A DNA stretch of 64,000 nt from assembly GCA_007258455.2 (NCBI GenBank), contig VDFB02000003.1, positions 46,627,889 to 46,691,888 on the forward strand, read 5' to 3'. Source of the stretch: Sequoia sempervirens. Taxonomy: Eukaryota; Streptophyta; Pinopsida; Cupressales; Cupressaceae. How positions within the stretch are numbered: position 1 is the stretch's first letter; the number at the start of each line of letters is the position of its first letter. The position numbers were made by a program, and so were the translations under genes. Shown here in pieces: positions 23,593-34,576 of this stretch. Below the pieces are notes generated by a model. It was not told where the DNA came from. It did not search any database and saw only the letters and a list, made by a program, of their open reading frames with translations.

Positions 23593-24250
23593 CTAGTGAT
23601 GATGGCCCAGGCTTTTTCGTCAAAATATATGCATGAATTCCATGGTTTAACTACATCTCACTGTCCTTGCCATGATGAGAAGGTATCTAGGTAGATTTCA
23701 ACAAGAGCCTCCATTGTTCGAATTGGCATCAAACAATACCTTCAACCTCAACTTATGTCATTACATATAATGACATTTCCCCAATTGTTGGTATTGTTTA
23801 ATCACACAATAAGGGGCCTTTAGATCCCAACGGTACTTGCCCAATCTACATATACCTTCAGTGTTAATGAAAATCATAGGAAGAAGTGAAAGTGTTAGGA
23901 AGGTAGGTCTATTTTATCTATATTTTTTTCATTGTCGAAATACGTCTACCTTAATTGATGCAAATATGTTCATGAGATTTATGCATGATCACTATTTCTG
24001 TCTATGCTCTACTGGTTTGATATGTCCATGATTTGTTGCCTACAGTACTTGACTAATGACTCTCTGTGAATAACCCAAGTATAGTGCTTTAATTGCTCTC
24101 AAACATAAAGTGGGTGGTAAGTGTTGCTTTATGTGATAACCATACATGACTTAGTTAAGAAATGGGAATCTCACTTATAAGATTTTCTCAATGAATTGGG
24201 ATCCTGTATGCAAATACATGATGTCTATCTTTTCATTTTTCCCTTTTTAG
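23593..24250 (+). other. Unassigned sequence before the first SEC31 exon
   Basis: No convincing exon. By position it is probably SEC31 intron or flanking sequence carried in the CACTA element. It ends with a good splice acceptor, a pyrimidine-rich stretch then CTTTTTAG at 24250. Confidence 0.4.
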
Positions 24251-24375
24251 GTCCACTCTTCAAAGATCCTAAGTGGTTGAAGAGATCACTAGTTGGTGTC
24301 AGTTTTGGATTTGGCGGAAAGCTTGCTTCATTTCGGCTCGGTACAGCGTCACAGAGTGTTGTTGGCTCTTCTGAG
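24251..24375 (+). pseudogene. SEC31-like exon A (captured gene fragment)
   Basis: Between an AG acceptor (24249-24250) and a GT donor (24376) lies an open exon encoding PKWLKRSLVGVSFGFGGKLA and ending in SSE. This matches the part of plant SEC31 just after the N-terminal WD40 propeller. SEC31 is the outer-shell subunit of the COPII coat that buds vesicles from the endoplasmic reticulum. The next exon resumes in phase at 33492 with VYIHNLVTED, so the exon order is preserved across the 9-kb retrotransposon inserted in the intron at 24402. Upstream exons for the WD40 propeller are absent, so this is a fragment. Confidence 0.8.
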
Positions 24376-24396
24376 GTAGAGTACAATTTATTCTTT

Positions 24397-24401
24397 GGTA
24401 C
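24397..24401. repeat. LTR retrotransposon target-site duplication, left (GGTAC)
   Basis: GGTAC immediately precedes the left LTR and recurs at 33440-33444 right after the other LTR. A 5-bp duplication is usual for plant LTR retrotransposons. It fixes the element ends and shows that the insertion went into the SEC31-like intron 26 bp after the donor site. Confidence 0.9.
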
Positions 24402-26512
24402 TGTTAGCTCTCAAAAACGCAGGAGAAAAACCTCAAGAGGCTGCCAATCTCTTGGTACATTTTAGGGTAACAGACAAGGTCAGATGTTCTAGACCTTCTA
24501 CTCTTCAGGTGCTGCTAGACCTAGGCGGGTGTACCTATACGAATGAAGCAGATTTAATGTGCTTATCTTTCTTGAAATGCTTTTCCCACAATGGCAGATG
24601 GGAGTGGACAAATAAAACTAAATTTGGTATAAATTGTATAGCAATATTCAAAACTAAATCCTAATATGCTCAGTTAACAGATGTAAAGAAAATGAATGAA
24701 TCTAAATGGCGAGGAATGCAGAGACTAGTGCCTTATTGGGTATGCGGAGTCAAATGAAATAGAAATGGGCAACTTATTTCTGGAGAACACTCAAATTGTT
24801 TGGCATATGTTTTGTTTATAACTTGTATAAACATGCAAGATTGTGATTACTAAGCTCTTCTTAATGATGCAAATGAATTTCCCTGATTACTGTGATTAAT
24901 CAAAAGGATTTAATCTTTTCTTGAAAGAACCAATCAATTGACCACACAGATACAAAAAATGTGCACTGATAAATTGAAGATAAACTTGTTATATCAATTT
25001 AAACAACCAGAAAGCATCAATCTTGGAGACAACTTAGTAATACTTTCAATAAGCACAACAGACAATTGACATCATAAATGAACTGCCACATCAACTGATT
25101 TTCATTAATATCTCCATTTGAAATCATGCATCATAGTCTCTGATCTAAAATTTTTATTCTACTGGATCCATCTCTAATCTATCTACTGTATATCTCCTAT
25201 CTAATCTAATTCTCCTAATGTATTCATTTACAATCGGAAATGAACATTTATACATTTGCATCTGAAAAGACACATCGCTTCGTAATCCCATGTCGACGAG
25301 CAATAGTATTCGAGCTTCAATTAATACTCACCAAATATTCGCCGTGACATCCCGTAGTCATGCCGAAGTCAAATGTCTCATCGACAAATATCCTTTGATT
25401 TTTGTGTTTCGCTGTGACCCATGGAGTTGGGAAGATGTCCCATAGACAAATCTTTGTCTTACCGAGATGTGTCCTTTTGTCTCATTCGCTTCACTGTGAC
25501 CTTGTGATGTCAGGGAGACGTCCCACAGATCGTACTATGTCTCACCGAGATACACCTTGAGTTCACTTTTGATCGCCGTGACAATATCACTTTTTCACCG
25601 ATGCAACAATACTTCGGTGTGACATTTAGATCGGCAAGACTGCAAGACCTTACTCCGAAAGCTATTCGATAGAATCCCTTTTGTGCTTTGTCGGCAAGAC
25701 TGGAGCCACTCGCCAAGACTTTACTCCGATGCACATGAGTCTTACCGAGATGTTCTTTTTGTTGTCGGTCGGTAAGGCACTATGAATTCGCCAAGACCTT
25801 ACTCCGATGCTTTTATTTTAGCCGATGAATGTCCACGTGCGCTGGTCAGCAAGACATAATGTGGTCAGTGAGACCTCACTTCGATAACATGACTCCTGCC
25901 GATGCATATCCTTATTGGTGAGACACAAGGGTCGACGAGACTTCATAACTTCATTCTGAAAGCTTTTACTACAATTCCATTCACATTTGTCGGCAAGACC
26001 CGATGTATTCACCAAGATATTACATCGATACCGCTTAGCTTGGCTGATAAGCCTCCTCGCATTGGTAAGTGAGACACGCCCCATTTAGTGAGACCACATA
26101 CTGAATACAATTTGTTCAGCCGAAGTGTATACTCCTGTGCCGGTCGGTGAGACAATATAACTTTGCTGTGACTCATCCCAACGAAGACCCTCTTGCTGAT
26201 ATGAATCTTCTGTCGCCGAGACAATGTGTTATGTCTTGTCGATAGGTGCCTATAGATGAATTTTGATCACTATGACACCAAAGAAGTCTTTCCGATAGAC
26301 TACAACATATGTATATTAGCAAAAATACACAATGGGTCGGGGAGACCTTGATATCCTCATGCCGATATGGACTATAATGTGAAATACTTCAGAACTAGAT
26401 GATTTTATGGGACTACATAGCCAAATATGGGGAAAATATGCTCATGGTAGGACTTATTTGGAAAATTATGAGTATGAACATGTAAAATCATCAGAATTTT
26501 ATAGTTCCAACA
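24402..26512 (-). repeat. 3' LTR (element on minus strand), 2,111 bp
   Basis: Direct repeat of 31328-33439, starting TGTTAGCTCTC and ending GTTCCAACA on the plus strand. The stretch 25260-26350 is richer in CG than its surroundings and holds many degenerate copies of TCGGCAAGAC, TCGGTGAGAC and CTCCGATGC. ORFs seen within it on the minus strand are products of this repetition and are not counted as genes. Confidence 0.9.
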
Positions 26513-26951
26513 GTGGATCCGTCTGGGGATGAATGATTATGAGATCATTGCAAGGATCCAGATCTCAGGGTGAGCAGACCAGGCACAAGATGATGAAACA
26601 GTGAGCAAGATGGAAAGAATGGAAATGGAGATGAACAAAATCCTAAACTACTGTGCATGGAAAAGAATTTTAAAGAGGATTATCAAGAGTTTTCCATGCA
26701 CTGGCAACCCTTAATCCTCTGTGTTTCAACTTCACCTGTTCTGAGCTGTTATAGTGTAAAATTCAAACCATAAATGATGGTTTCAAGGCCATCCAAAAGA
26801 AAGGCCAATACTTCCCTCTGTCAAACACCCAACTTTTCTTTGAGTTCCTCATATTCTTCTTGAAGATATTCATGCAATCTTCCCCATCACTGTTACTAAA
26901 AGTTTTCAGAGAATCATCATGCTCAGCTTGGCCCAAAATCCCTTCACCATT
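26513..26951 (-). other. Short 3' untranslated part of the LTR element
   Basis: Between the end of the acidic ORF and the 3' LTR. No purine tract is seen where a polypurine tract would be expected. Instead, next to the LTR on the plus strand is GTGGATCCGTCTGGGGA, which itself looks like a primer-binding site. Confidence 0.5.
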
Positions 26952-29155
26952 CTACAATTCAAATTCTCCATCATCATGGGACAAATCTCTGCTATCTTCA
27001 ACATACAAAGTACATGCATATTCAATGCAATATTTCTCATTATCTTTCTCACTGTTATGTATTATAAAACACTCTGCTAGTTGTACTAAAAATTCACCAT
27101 CAAAGTGCTTCTCTTGAGAAACAATTTTTTTTGTCATATCAATGTTGTTTGAGACAAACAAATCTGAAACCTTTTGCACTTCTTCGGTATCACCTTTTGG
27201 AGACAACACTAGATTATGATTCATATCCTCAATATCATGCATATATGAACCAATCAATGTTGGACTTCTGTCATCCTTGGTATGCAAATAAATGTCTTCT
27301 CCACACGAGTTAGGAATTTCAAAATCACATACCTCATCTTGAATGGACACAAATTTTTGATCAACTTCAAAGGTTTCTACATCATTTCGAGAAATGTACT
27401 GGGAGTCACATGAATCATTACACAAAGAACTTTCACTGTCAAAACAAATGTAAGTTGAACACAAAACTTCAGGATCACCCTCATGTACACATCTCTGATA
27501 TTCAAGAGTTAGAAATCTAAAATTTGCTCACTACTGAGTGAACAAGTTTCTACATTCTCATCACTACAGTTGTATTCTTCACTTTTGTCATCATCAAAAA
27601 GAGGTCCAAGATCATCAGAGAATGAAAAATCAGAAACATAACCAACATAGTCATTTATTCCATCATTTTGTTTGTCTGAAAATATCTCCTCTTTACCATA
27701 AAGTGGATTTGAAAATACCTGAGATTCATTCTTGGGCACACCTTTGCAAAATATCATCTGATCTTCTTTTAGTTCTTCATCATACAATGGGTTTGAAAAA
27801 GTTTGGAAACCATTTTCAGATGTACAAACCTCTTCTTCATCAAATGTGTCTTCATAAGAGGTGGAAAAATCCTTTGATTGCAGATCAAAGTCCTCAGGCT
27901 CATCATCAGAATCTGAATATTCACTAGATCCCTCATAACATACACTGCTTTCCCTGTCATAATCTGTTATGCAGGAAATAATTTCAATATCTTCGTCTTC
28001 CTCATGCAAGCCGTCAAATGAATCATATTGACTTGCACATGTCTCATCTTCTATTGGCTGCAGTTTCTGATCGATCTCCAGATACTCATCCGTGATGTCA
28101 CTATTGTCTTCATACCTTTTCCCCTGCATGGTATCAACAAATTTATTCGCTAGATCAAATGTACATTGTTTTGATGACTCTGGCCAATAAAATGATTCAG
28201 GCTCCCATGCTCCACCAAAGTACATCTTCCACACACCATTGCAATCATGCACAACATGCTTTTCAATTGGATCAGTATTGACTAATTCTGACTGGGCTGA
28301 TTCTATCTTGAAATTTCCAAGATCGACATCACAAAAACAATTGATTTGATATTGTGGTACACAGTCAACAACTTGGTTCATCCTTGGCTCCCCATACAAC
28401 TTGACTCCTTGACCATTCATTGGAATAGTTGCATAAGAAAAATCAAACTGTACATTTCCCCCAACTACTGCTGTCCACTGTCTTGATAAAAGCATCCCAA
28501 ACTGAGGAGGGGTATCAATTACTGTTATATCTATATTATAAGCCACTTGTGGATAAGCAGCCAGTTTGACTTCAACATCTCTCATAATACCTACCATAGG
28601 AATAGGTTTGTTATCCATTGCATAGCACTTTCCCCCATTAGTATCAACCCACATGCCAAGCTACTTCATAACTCCAACTGGCATAATGTTTATGGCAGCG
28701 CCAGAATCTATCATGCAATTCCTCAACAATTTGTTGTTTATAAGTAGAGTAGTGAAAAAAGGATCAACTTGTGGGGGAGTTGTTAACACATCACTCAAGC
28801 AAACTTCTGGGATATTTAATTTCTCTTGCCTACTAACTACTTTAGTAGCCACTTTATTTTCATAATTCATATGTTTTTCATTTCCATTTGTTATCAATTG
28901 AACAACACTATCTCTATATTCCTTAATTTTCATCATCTCAAGTAATGGAACAAACATTTTTACCTGGGATAACGCCTGAGTGAAGTCAAAAGAGGAGCCT
29001 TCTACCTTAATCATTTTCTTTTGCTCCAATGTTTCTCCTTTGTTCTCTTCTTTTTCCTTTTTACTTGGCTGATCAGTCTTTTGCATTTCTTTATGTAATT
29101 CCTTTACTTCCTCCTTTTGGACAGGCTTCTGTTCGCTTTTATCATGATGTTTGCT
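26952..29155 (-). pseudogene. Retrotransposon aspartic protease with long acidic tail
   Basis: Continues gag in the same frame after a TAA near 29155. A Lys/Glu-rich linker leads to a retropepsin-like domain with CMIDSGAAINIMPVG near 28700, the D-S/T-G-A active-site motif. After an in-frame TAG near 28657 it continues with YNIDITVIDTPPQFGMLLSR, the second half of the fold. The protease would cleave the gag polyprotein. Then comes a very acidic, Ser/Asp/Glu-rich region of about 300 residues with two copies of FSNPLYDEE/FSNPLYGKEE (near 27780 and 27690), where other gypsy elements would have RT. The last part (27464-26952) is in another frame. Confidence 0.7.
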
Positions 29156-31061
29156 TTATGTTTTCTTTGAAATTCCTTGTGTCACCTTTTGATCTTTCAT
29201 AAACATTCCCCTGGGGACACCCTCCTCATTTACTGTCCTGTTTCTCAACCAGTATTTACTCTTTTCTTCTTCAACTGCAGCAACAGTTAATCTCTCTATC
29301 TCCTCTTCAGCAAGTTTCCTCATACTGCATTGAGTAGGTACTTCAACAGAATGTTGCTCTGTATAATCTTCTTTAGAGTCATAAAGGATTTTCTGTTCAA
29401 CCATGTGGACATTGTATCTCTGGTTTGAAACATCATACTCATAACCTTCATCCTCTGAGGATGAGTACCTCTCCTCAACATGGTGAAAAGTATTTGAAGT
29501 CAAATACACTATGTGATCTTCTCCACTGTTTCCCATCAACATTCCTTCTTCATGCATTTTTTGGGCTACAACACAATAGTTTGGGGAATGTGGCTTATCA
29601 CAAACTTCATAGAAATAATTGGTATTTACCATATAGGTTCCTTTCTTCCTCAATGGATCAGGAGTTTCCTTGTTTCTAGGCCTATCTGTTACAGGTTTTC
29701 CATCCTTCCAATTTGTATTATAGGGCATGTCATGCAGCCTAGGCCTCTCATTTCTGTATGTATTCTCATGTCTATTCTGATAATTGTTGCTTTGCTGAGG
29801 AACCCTAGGATTGTCTCTTTTATCAATTATCCCAGCAGCCCTCCTATTGTTTTCAATTGTTAATGTTGTCTTCTGGGCTTCAGCCAAATCTCTTGGGAAT
29901 CTATTTCTCAGTTCATACCCTATTTTAGGATCGAACGCATTCAAATAGACACTCAATGCCATAGAGTTTGGAAATTTTGATCCAGGAGGTATTTTGTTCT
30001 GCAGTTTATTGAATCTTCGGTTGAAATCATAAATTGAGTCATTCTGATTTTTCTGAATTCGCATCAATTCATGAAGAGCAGCATCATGTGCACTTTGATT
30101 CCCATATTGCTCGAGGAATCGGCTGAAATATTTGGAGAGAATCAATAGAGGCTGTTGTTAGGCTATTGAACCAATCTCTAGATTCTTCAATAAGCGACAT
30201 CATGAACAACCACATATGTAAATCTTCATAAGGTACATCCAAATCCTGAATGAAAGCATTGAAACTCCTTAAATGGTCTTTAGCAGAAATTGCACTACTC
30301 CCTGTAAACTTAGGCACCAGAACTCTCCAACTGCCATCCATAGGGTAAGGGTATAAATGAAACCCTACTAAATCAAACTGTCTGATCATTGTTGTATACT
30401 GGTGAGGGGGAGGGTTAGGTGGATATTGATATTGGTACATCAGATTATTGAATTGTGTATGATGATGTGGTACATAATGCTGATTATGAGGTGGTTGCAT
30501 ATTTGTATATTGTGTGGGAATATGAGGTGGATGATTTGGCTATTTGTATTAATTCCCTACTTGATGGTGAGGAACCCTTGGTGGATCAGAAGGCCCTGCA
30601 CCATGATTACCCTGCTTATGAGGTGGTACATACTTTGGGCAAGCAAATGTCTGAACAGTATTTTGAGCTTTCTGCAAGTTGAAATCTCTCATTGCTTGTA
30701 TCATCTAGGCTTTCTCCTATTCTTCCCTCTCCTTTTTATGAGATTCAAACCGTGCTTTAACTTCTTCATAAGTTAAAGATTCATAATTTTCTTGAGGAGT
30801 TTCATGATCAGTAGGTCCATTCTCATTGAACTCATTTTGATTACCCTCCATTCTTTGTTCACATTCATGTTGATATCTAAGTCCTTCTGCTTTGAGTTTA
30901 GCATCAAACTCTGGTTTTTTTTTAGGATTATAAAATGGAAATGGATTTCTTTGTTCTTCAGGGGTACAAGGCTCTGCACTCGAATTATCTCTCCATGTAT
31001 CAAAGCGATCATATGTTTCACAATGTGCTCTTAATGCTTTGTCTTTGTATGTTATGCACAT
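29156..31061 (-). pseudogene. Retrotransposon gag
   Basis: Starts at 31061 (MCITYKDKALRAHC). The first 330 codons hold a charged region and a Pro/Gln/His-rich region, followed by a gag core with LHMWLFMMSLIEESRDWFNS (near 30210). A frameshift near 30130 moves to another frame, in which the core continues with IYDFNRRFNKLQNKIPPGSK. This is the Retrotrans_gag pattern of plant gypsy elements, which forms the virus-like particle shell around the element RNA. A cysteine-histidine segment is present near 29600 but is not a clear CCHC knuckle. Stops near 30715 and 30545 confirm decay. Confidence 0.75.
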
Positions 31062-31306
31062 GTCCTCACTTATCCTTTTTCCCTTATCAACCTTGTCATC
31101 TTTGTGCGTCCACTTACTGCTGCCAGGAGGGGCTCCAATATGACCCCCCTATATTGAGATCTTCTTCCATTCACGTTGCAATGTTTTTATCAGAGTCGCC
31201 ACTCACTTTCTTGAAAGTGAGAAAATGTTTGATATTTCTTATTCCCAGCGGAGTCTCTACAAGGTTTATGACTCTATGATTAAGGCCTTGATTCTGAATT
31301 GATTTG

Positions 31307-31324
31307 TCCCCAACAGAGTCGCCA
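31307..31324 (-). promoter_or_regulatory. Primer-binding site of the LTR element
   Basis: On the minus strand, 3 bases after the 5' LTR, the sequence TGGCGACTCTGTTGGGGA matches a common primer-binding site type of plant gypsy elements. A tRNA 3' end pairs here to start minus-strand DNA synthesis. Its orientation agrees with gag. Confidence 0.7.
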
Positions 31325-31327
31325 ATT

Positions 31328-33439
31328 TGTTAGCTCTCAAAAACGCAGGCAAAAAACCTGAAGAGGCTGCCAATCTCTTGGTACATTTTAGGGTAACAGA
31401 CAAGATCAGAATGTTTTGACCTTCTACTCTTCAGGTGCTGCTAGACCTAGGCGGGTGTACCTATACGAATGAAGCAGACTTAATGTGCTTATCTTTCTTG
31501 AAATGCTTTTCCCATAATGGCAGATGGGAGTGGACAAATAAAACTAAATTTGGTATAAATTGTATAGCAATATTCAAAACTAAATCCTAATATGCTCAGT
31601 TAATAGATGTAAAGAAAATGAATGAATCTAAATGGTGAGGAATGCAGAGACTAGTGCCTTATTGGGTATGTGGAGTCAAATGAAATAGAAATGGGCAACT
31701 TATTTCTAGAGAACACTCAAATCGTTTGGCATATGTTTTGTTTATAACTTGTATAAACATGCAAGACTGTGATTACTAAACTCTTCTTAATGATGCAGAT
31801 GAATTTCCCTAATTACTGTGATTAATCAAAAGGATTTAATCTTTTCTTGAAAGAACCAATCAATCGACCACTAGATACAGTAAATGTGCATTGATAAATT
31901 GAAGATAAACTTGTTATATCAATTTAAACAACCAGAAAGCATCAATCTTGGAGACAACTTAGTAATACTTTCAATAAGCACAACAGACAATTAACATCAT
32001 AAATGAACTGCTACATCAACTGATTTTCATTGATATCTCCATTTGAAATCATGCATCATAGTCTCTGATCTAAAAATTTTATTCTACTAGATCCATCTCT
32101 AATCTATCTACTGTATATCTCCTATCTAATCTAATTCTCCTAATGTCTTCATTTACAATCGAAAATGAACATTTATACATTTGCATCTAAAAAGACACAT
32201 CGCTTCGTAATCTCATGTCGGTGAGCAACAATATTCGGGCTTCAATTAATACTTTCCAAATATTCACCGTGACATCCCGTAGTCATGCTAAAGTCAAATG
32301 TCTCATCAACAAATATCCTTTGATTTTTGTGTTTCACTGTGACCCATGGAGTCAGGGAGATGTCCCATAGAAAAATCTTTGTCTTACCAAGATGTGACCT
32401 TTTGTCTCATTCGCTTCGCTGTGACCTTGTGATGTCGGGGAGACGTCCCACAGATCGTACTATGTCTCACAGAGATACACCTTGAGTTCACTTTTGATCG
32501 CCATGACAATATCACTTTTTCACCAATGCAACAATACTTCGACGTGACATTTAGATCGGCAAGACTGCAAGACCTTACTTCGAAAGCTATTCGATAGAAT
32601 CCCTTTTGTGCTTTGTCGGCAAGACTGGAGCCACTCGCCAAGACTTTACTCCGATGCACATGAGTCTTACTGAGATGTTCTTTTTGTTGTTGGTCGGTAA
32701 GACACTATGAATTCTCCAAGACCTTACTCCGATGCTTTTAGTTTGGCCAATGAATATCCATGTGCACTGGTCGGCAAGACATAATGTGCTCAGTGAGACC
32801 TCACTTTGATAACATGACTCCTGCCGATGCATATCCTTATTAGTGAGACACAAGGGTTGGCGAGACTTCATAATTTCATTCCGAAAGCTTTTACTACAAT
32901 TCCATTCACATTTTTCGGCAACACCCGATGTATTCACCAAGATATTACATCGATACCGTTTAGCTTGGCCGATAAGCCTCCTTGCATTGGTCGGTGAGAC
33001 ACGCCCCATTTGGTGAGACCACATACCAAATACAATTTGTTCGACCGAAGTGTATACTCCTGCGCCGATTGGTGAGACAATATAACTTCGCTGTGACTCA
33101 TCTCGACGAAGACCCTCTTGCCGATATGAATCTTCTATCATCGAGACAATGTGTTATGTCCTGCCGATAGGTGCCTATAGATGAATTTTGATCGTTGTGA
33201 CACCAAAGAAGTCTTGTGATAGACTACAACAGATGTATATTAACAAAAATACACAATGGGTCAGGGAGACCTTGATATCCTCATGCCGATATGGACTATA
33301 ATGTGATATACTTTAGACCTAGATGATTTTATGGGACTACATGGCCAAATATGGGGAAATTATGCTCATGGTAGGACTTATTTGGAAAATTATGAGTATG
33401 AACAACATGTAAAATCATCAGAATTTTAGAGTTCCAACA
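31328..33439 (-). repeat. 5' LTR (element on minus strand), 2,112 bp
   Basis: Partner of 24402-26512, aligned end to end with scattered differences. It contains the same CG-rich field of TCGGCAAGAC/TCGGTGAGAC-like words. Its 3' end in element orientation carries CCCGCCTAGGTCTAGCAG then CTGAAGAGTAGAA, a module also seen in the LTR-like tails at 23460 and 46320. Confidence 0.9.
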
Positions 33440-33444
33440 GGTAC
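33440..33444. repeat. LTR retrotransposon target-site duplication, right (GGTAC)
   Basis: Same 5 bp as at 24397-24401; together they define the insertion. Confidence 0.9.
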
Positions 33445-33491
33445 ATGTCATTAAGATGATATATGGTCTTATTTTTTTGCTATTTTCATAG

Positions 33492-34576
33492 GTATACATA
33501 CACAATCTCGTTACCGAGGACAGTCTAGTGCTTCATTCAATAGAGTTTGAAGCTACAATAGTAGATGGTGAAAAATCATCATTGCGAGCTTTGTGTCATA
33601 AGAAGTCTCAGGATTCTCGGTTACTTATTTGTGGATACTTTTTTAATGGGATTAATAACAATTTACATTCATTTGTATTGATTCACTTGCAAATGTTTTG
33701 TTTCTCCTTTGATTTAGTTTGGAAGAAGAGAGGGAGACATGGAATTTCCTAAGAGTCATGTTTGAAGATGAAGGCAAGGCTAGGACAAAGCTACTTGAGC
33801 ACCTTGGATTTCAAGTGCAGTCAACAGAGAATCAAGACTTATAGGAAACTCAATCTACCAACATTCATGAGATTAGCAGTGAAATAGTCAACAATGCCAC
33901 TCTTGATGATACAACACAATTAAATCCATCAGTTCAGTCAAAAGGTGGACAAGATATTACATCTCCCTGAGACAATGGTGAGGAGTTTTTTGATAATTTG
34001 CACAAAACGAAAGAAGATTCCTCACTTCCTCTCATTGAAAATGATTTTGTTGTTGGGAAGAATACCCTAGGGAATGGAGAAGAGGTGCAACATGAAGCTA
34101 CTAAAGATTCAACTAAATACTAAGAATGGGATGAAGCCATTCAAAGTTCTTTAGTTGTTGGTGATTATAAGGGAGCAGTCATGCAATGCTTGCCAGCAAA
34201 CAAGATGGCAGATGCACTTCTCATTGCTCATGTCGGGGGGAGTTCTTTACGGGAGAAAACTCGTGATGAATATTTAAGAAAAACGAATTGTTCCTATCTT
34301 AATATTATGCTTCTATAATAATTGCATGGCATATTCAACATCTTAAAGTCTTTTAATGTTTTATGTTTTACTATCCTTCTTGTATTCAGCTATCTAGATT
34401 TTAGAAGGCTAACTGGCTCTGTTTATCTAAAATATATTTCTTTTTGTGGAATATTTTCTGACTTAACACTATTAGTGCAGGTGGTTTCTGCTATGGTCAA
34501 TAATGATCTTATTGGACTTGTGAACAACAAGCCTTTGAAATCCTGGAAAGAAACTCTTGCTTTAATTTGTACACTA
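33492..34576 (+). pseudogene. SEC31-like exons B, C and D (captured gene fragment)
   Basis: Exon B (33492 to about 33618, after TTTTCATAG) encodes VYIHNLVTED and FEATIVDGEKSSLRALC. Exon C (33718 to about 34300, after TGATTTAG) encodes ERETWNFLRVMFEDEGKART and later [20 protein letters not shown]. Exon D (34481 to about 34576, after GTGCAG) encodes VVSAMVNNDLIGLVNNKPLK and breaks off just after LALICT. All match the central helical part of plant SEC31 in the right order. Exon C has three in-frame stops (TAG 33842, TGA 33968, TAA 34121) and the rest of the gene, including the proline-rich region and C-terminus, is absent. With exon A this is a non-functional fragment carried inside the CACTA element, opposite in orientation to its transposase genes. 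Confidence 0.85.

Larger units (their letters stand above)
24402..33439 (-). mobile_element. 9.0-kb Ty3/gypsy-type LTR retrotransposon without RT or integrase
   Basis: Complete element with two 2.1-kb LTRs, TG...CA ends and TSD GGTAC. On the minus strand a primer-binding site (TGGCGACTCTGTTGGGGA, complement at 31307-31324) follows the 5' LTR at 31328-33439. Gag is readable from 31061 and an aspartic protease with DSGA near 28700. The reading frame then runs into an acidic tail up to 26952, less than 500 bp from the 3' LTR. No reverse transcriptase, RNase H or integrase is present. The element is therefore non-autonomous and must have used another element's enzymes. The LTRs differ by scattered substitutions and small indels. 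Confidence 0.85.

Noticed and set aside
25510..26224. Minus-strand ORFs rich in RSKV and SLADK residues (also 32384-33141)
   Set aside because: They lie wholly in the LTRs and reflect the degenerate CG-rich repeats.
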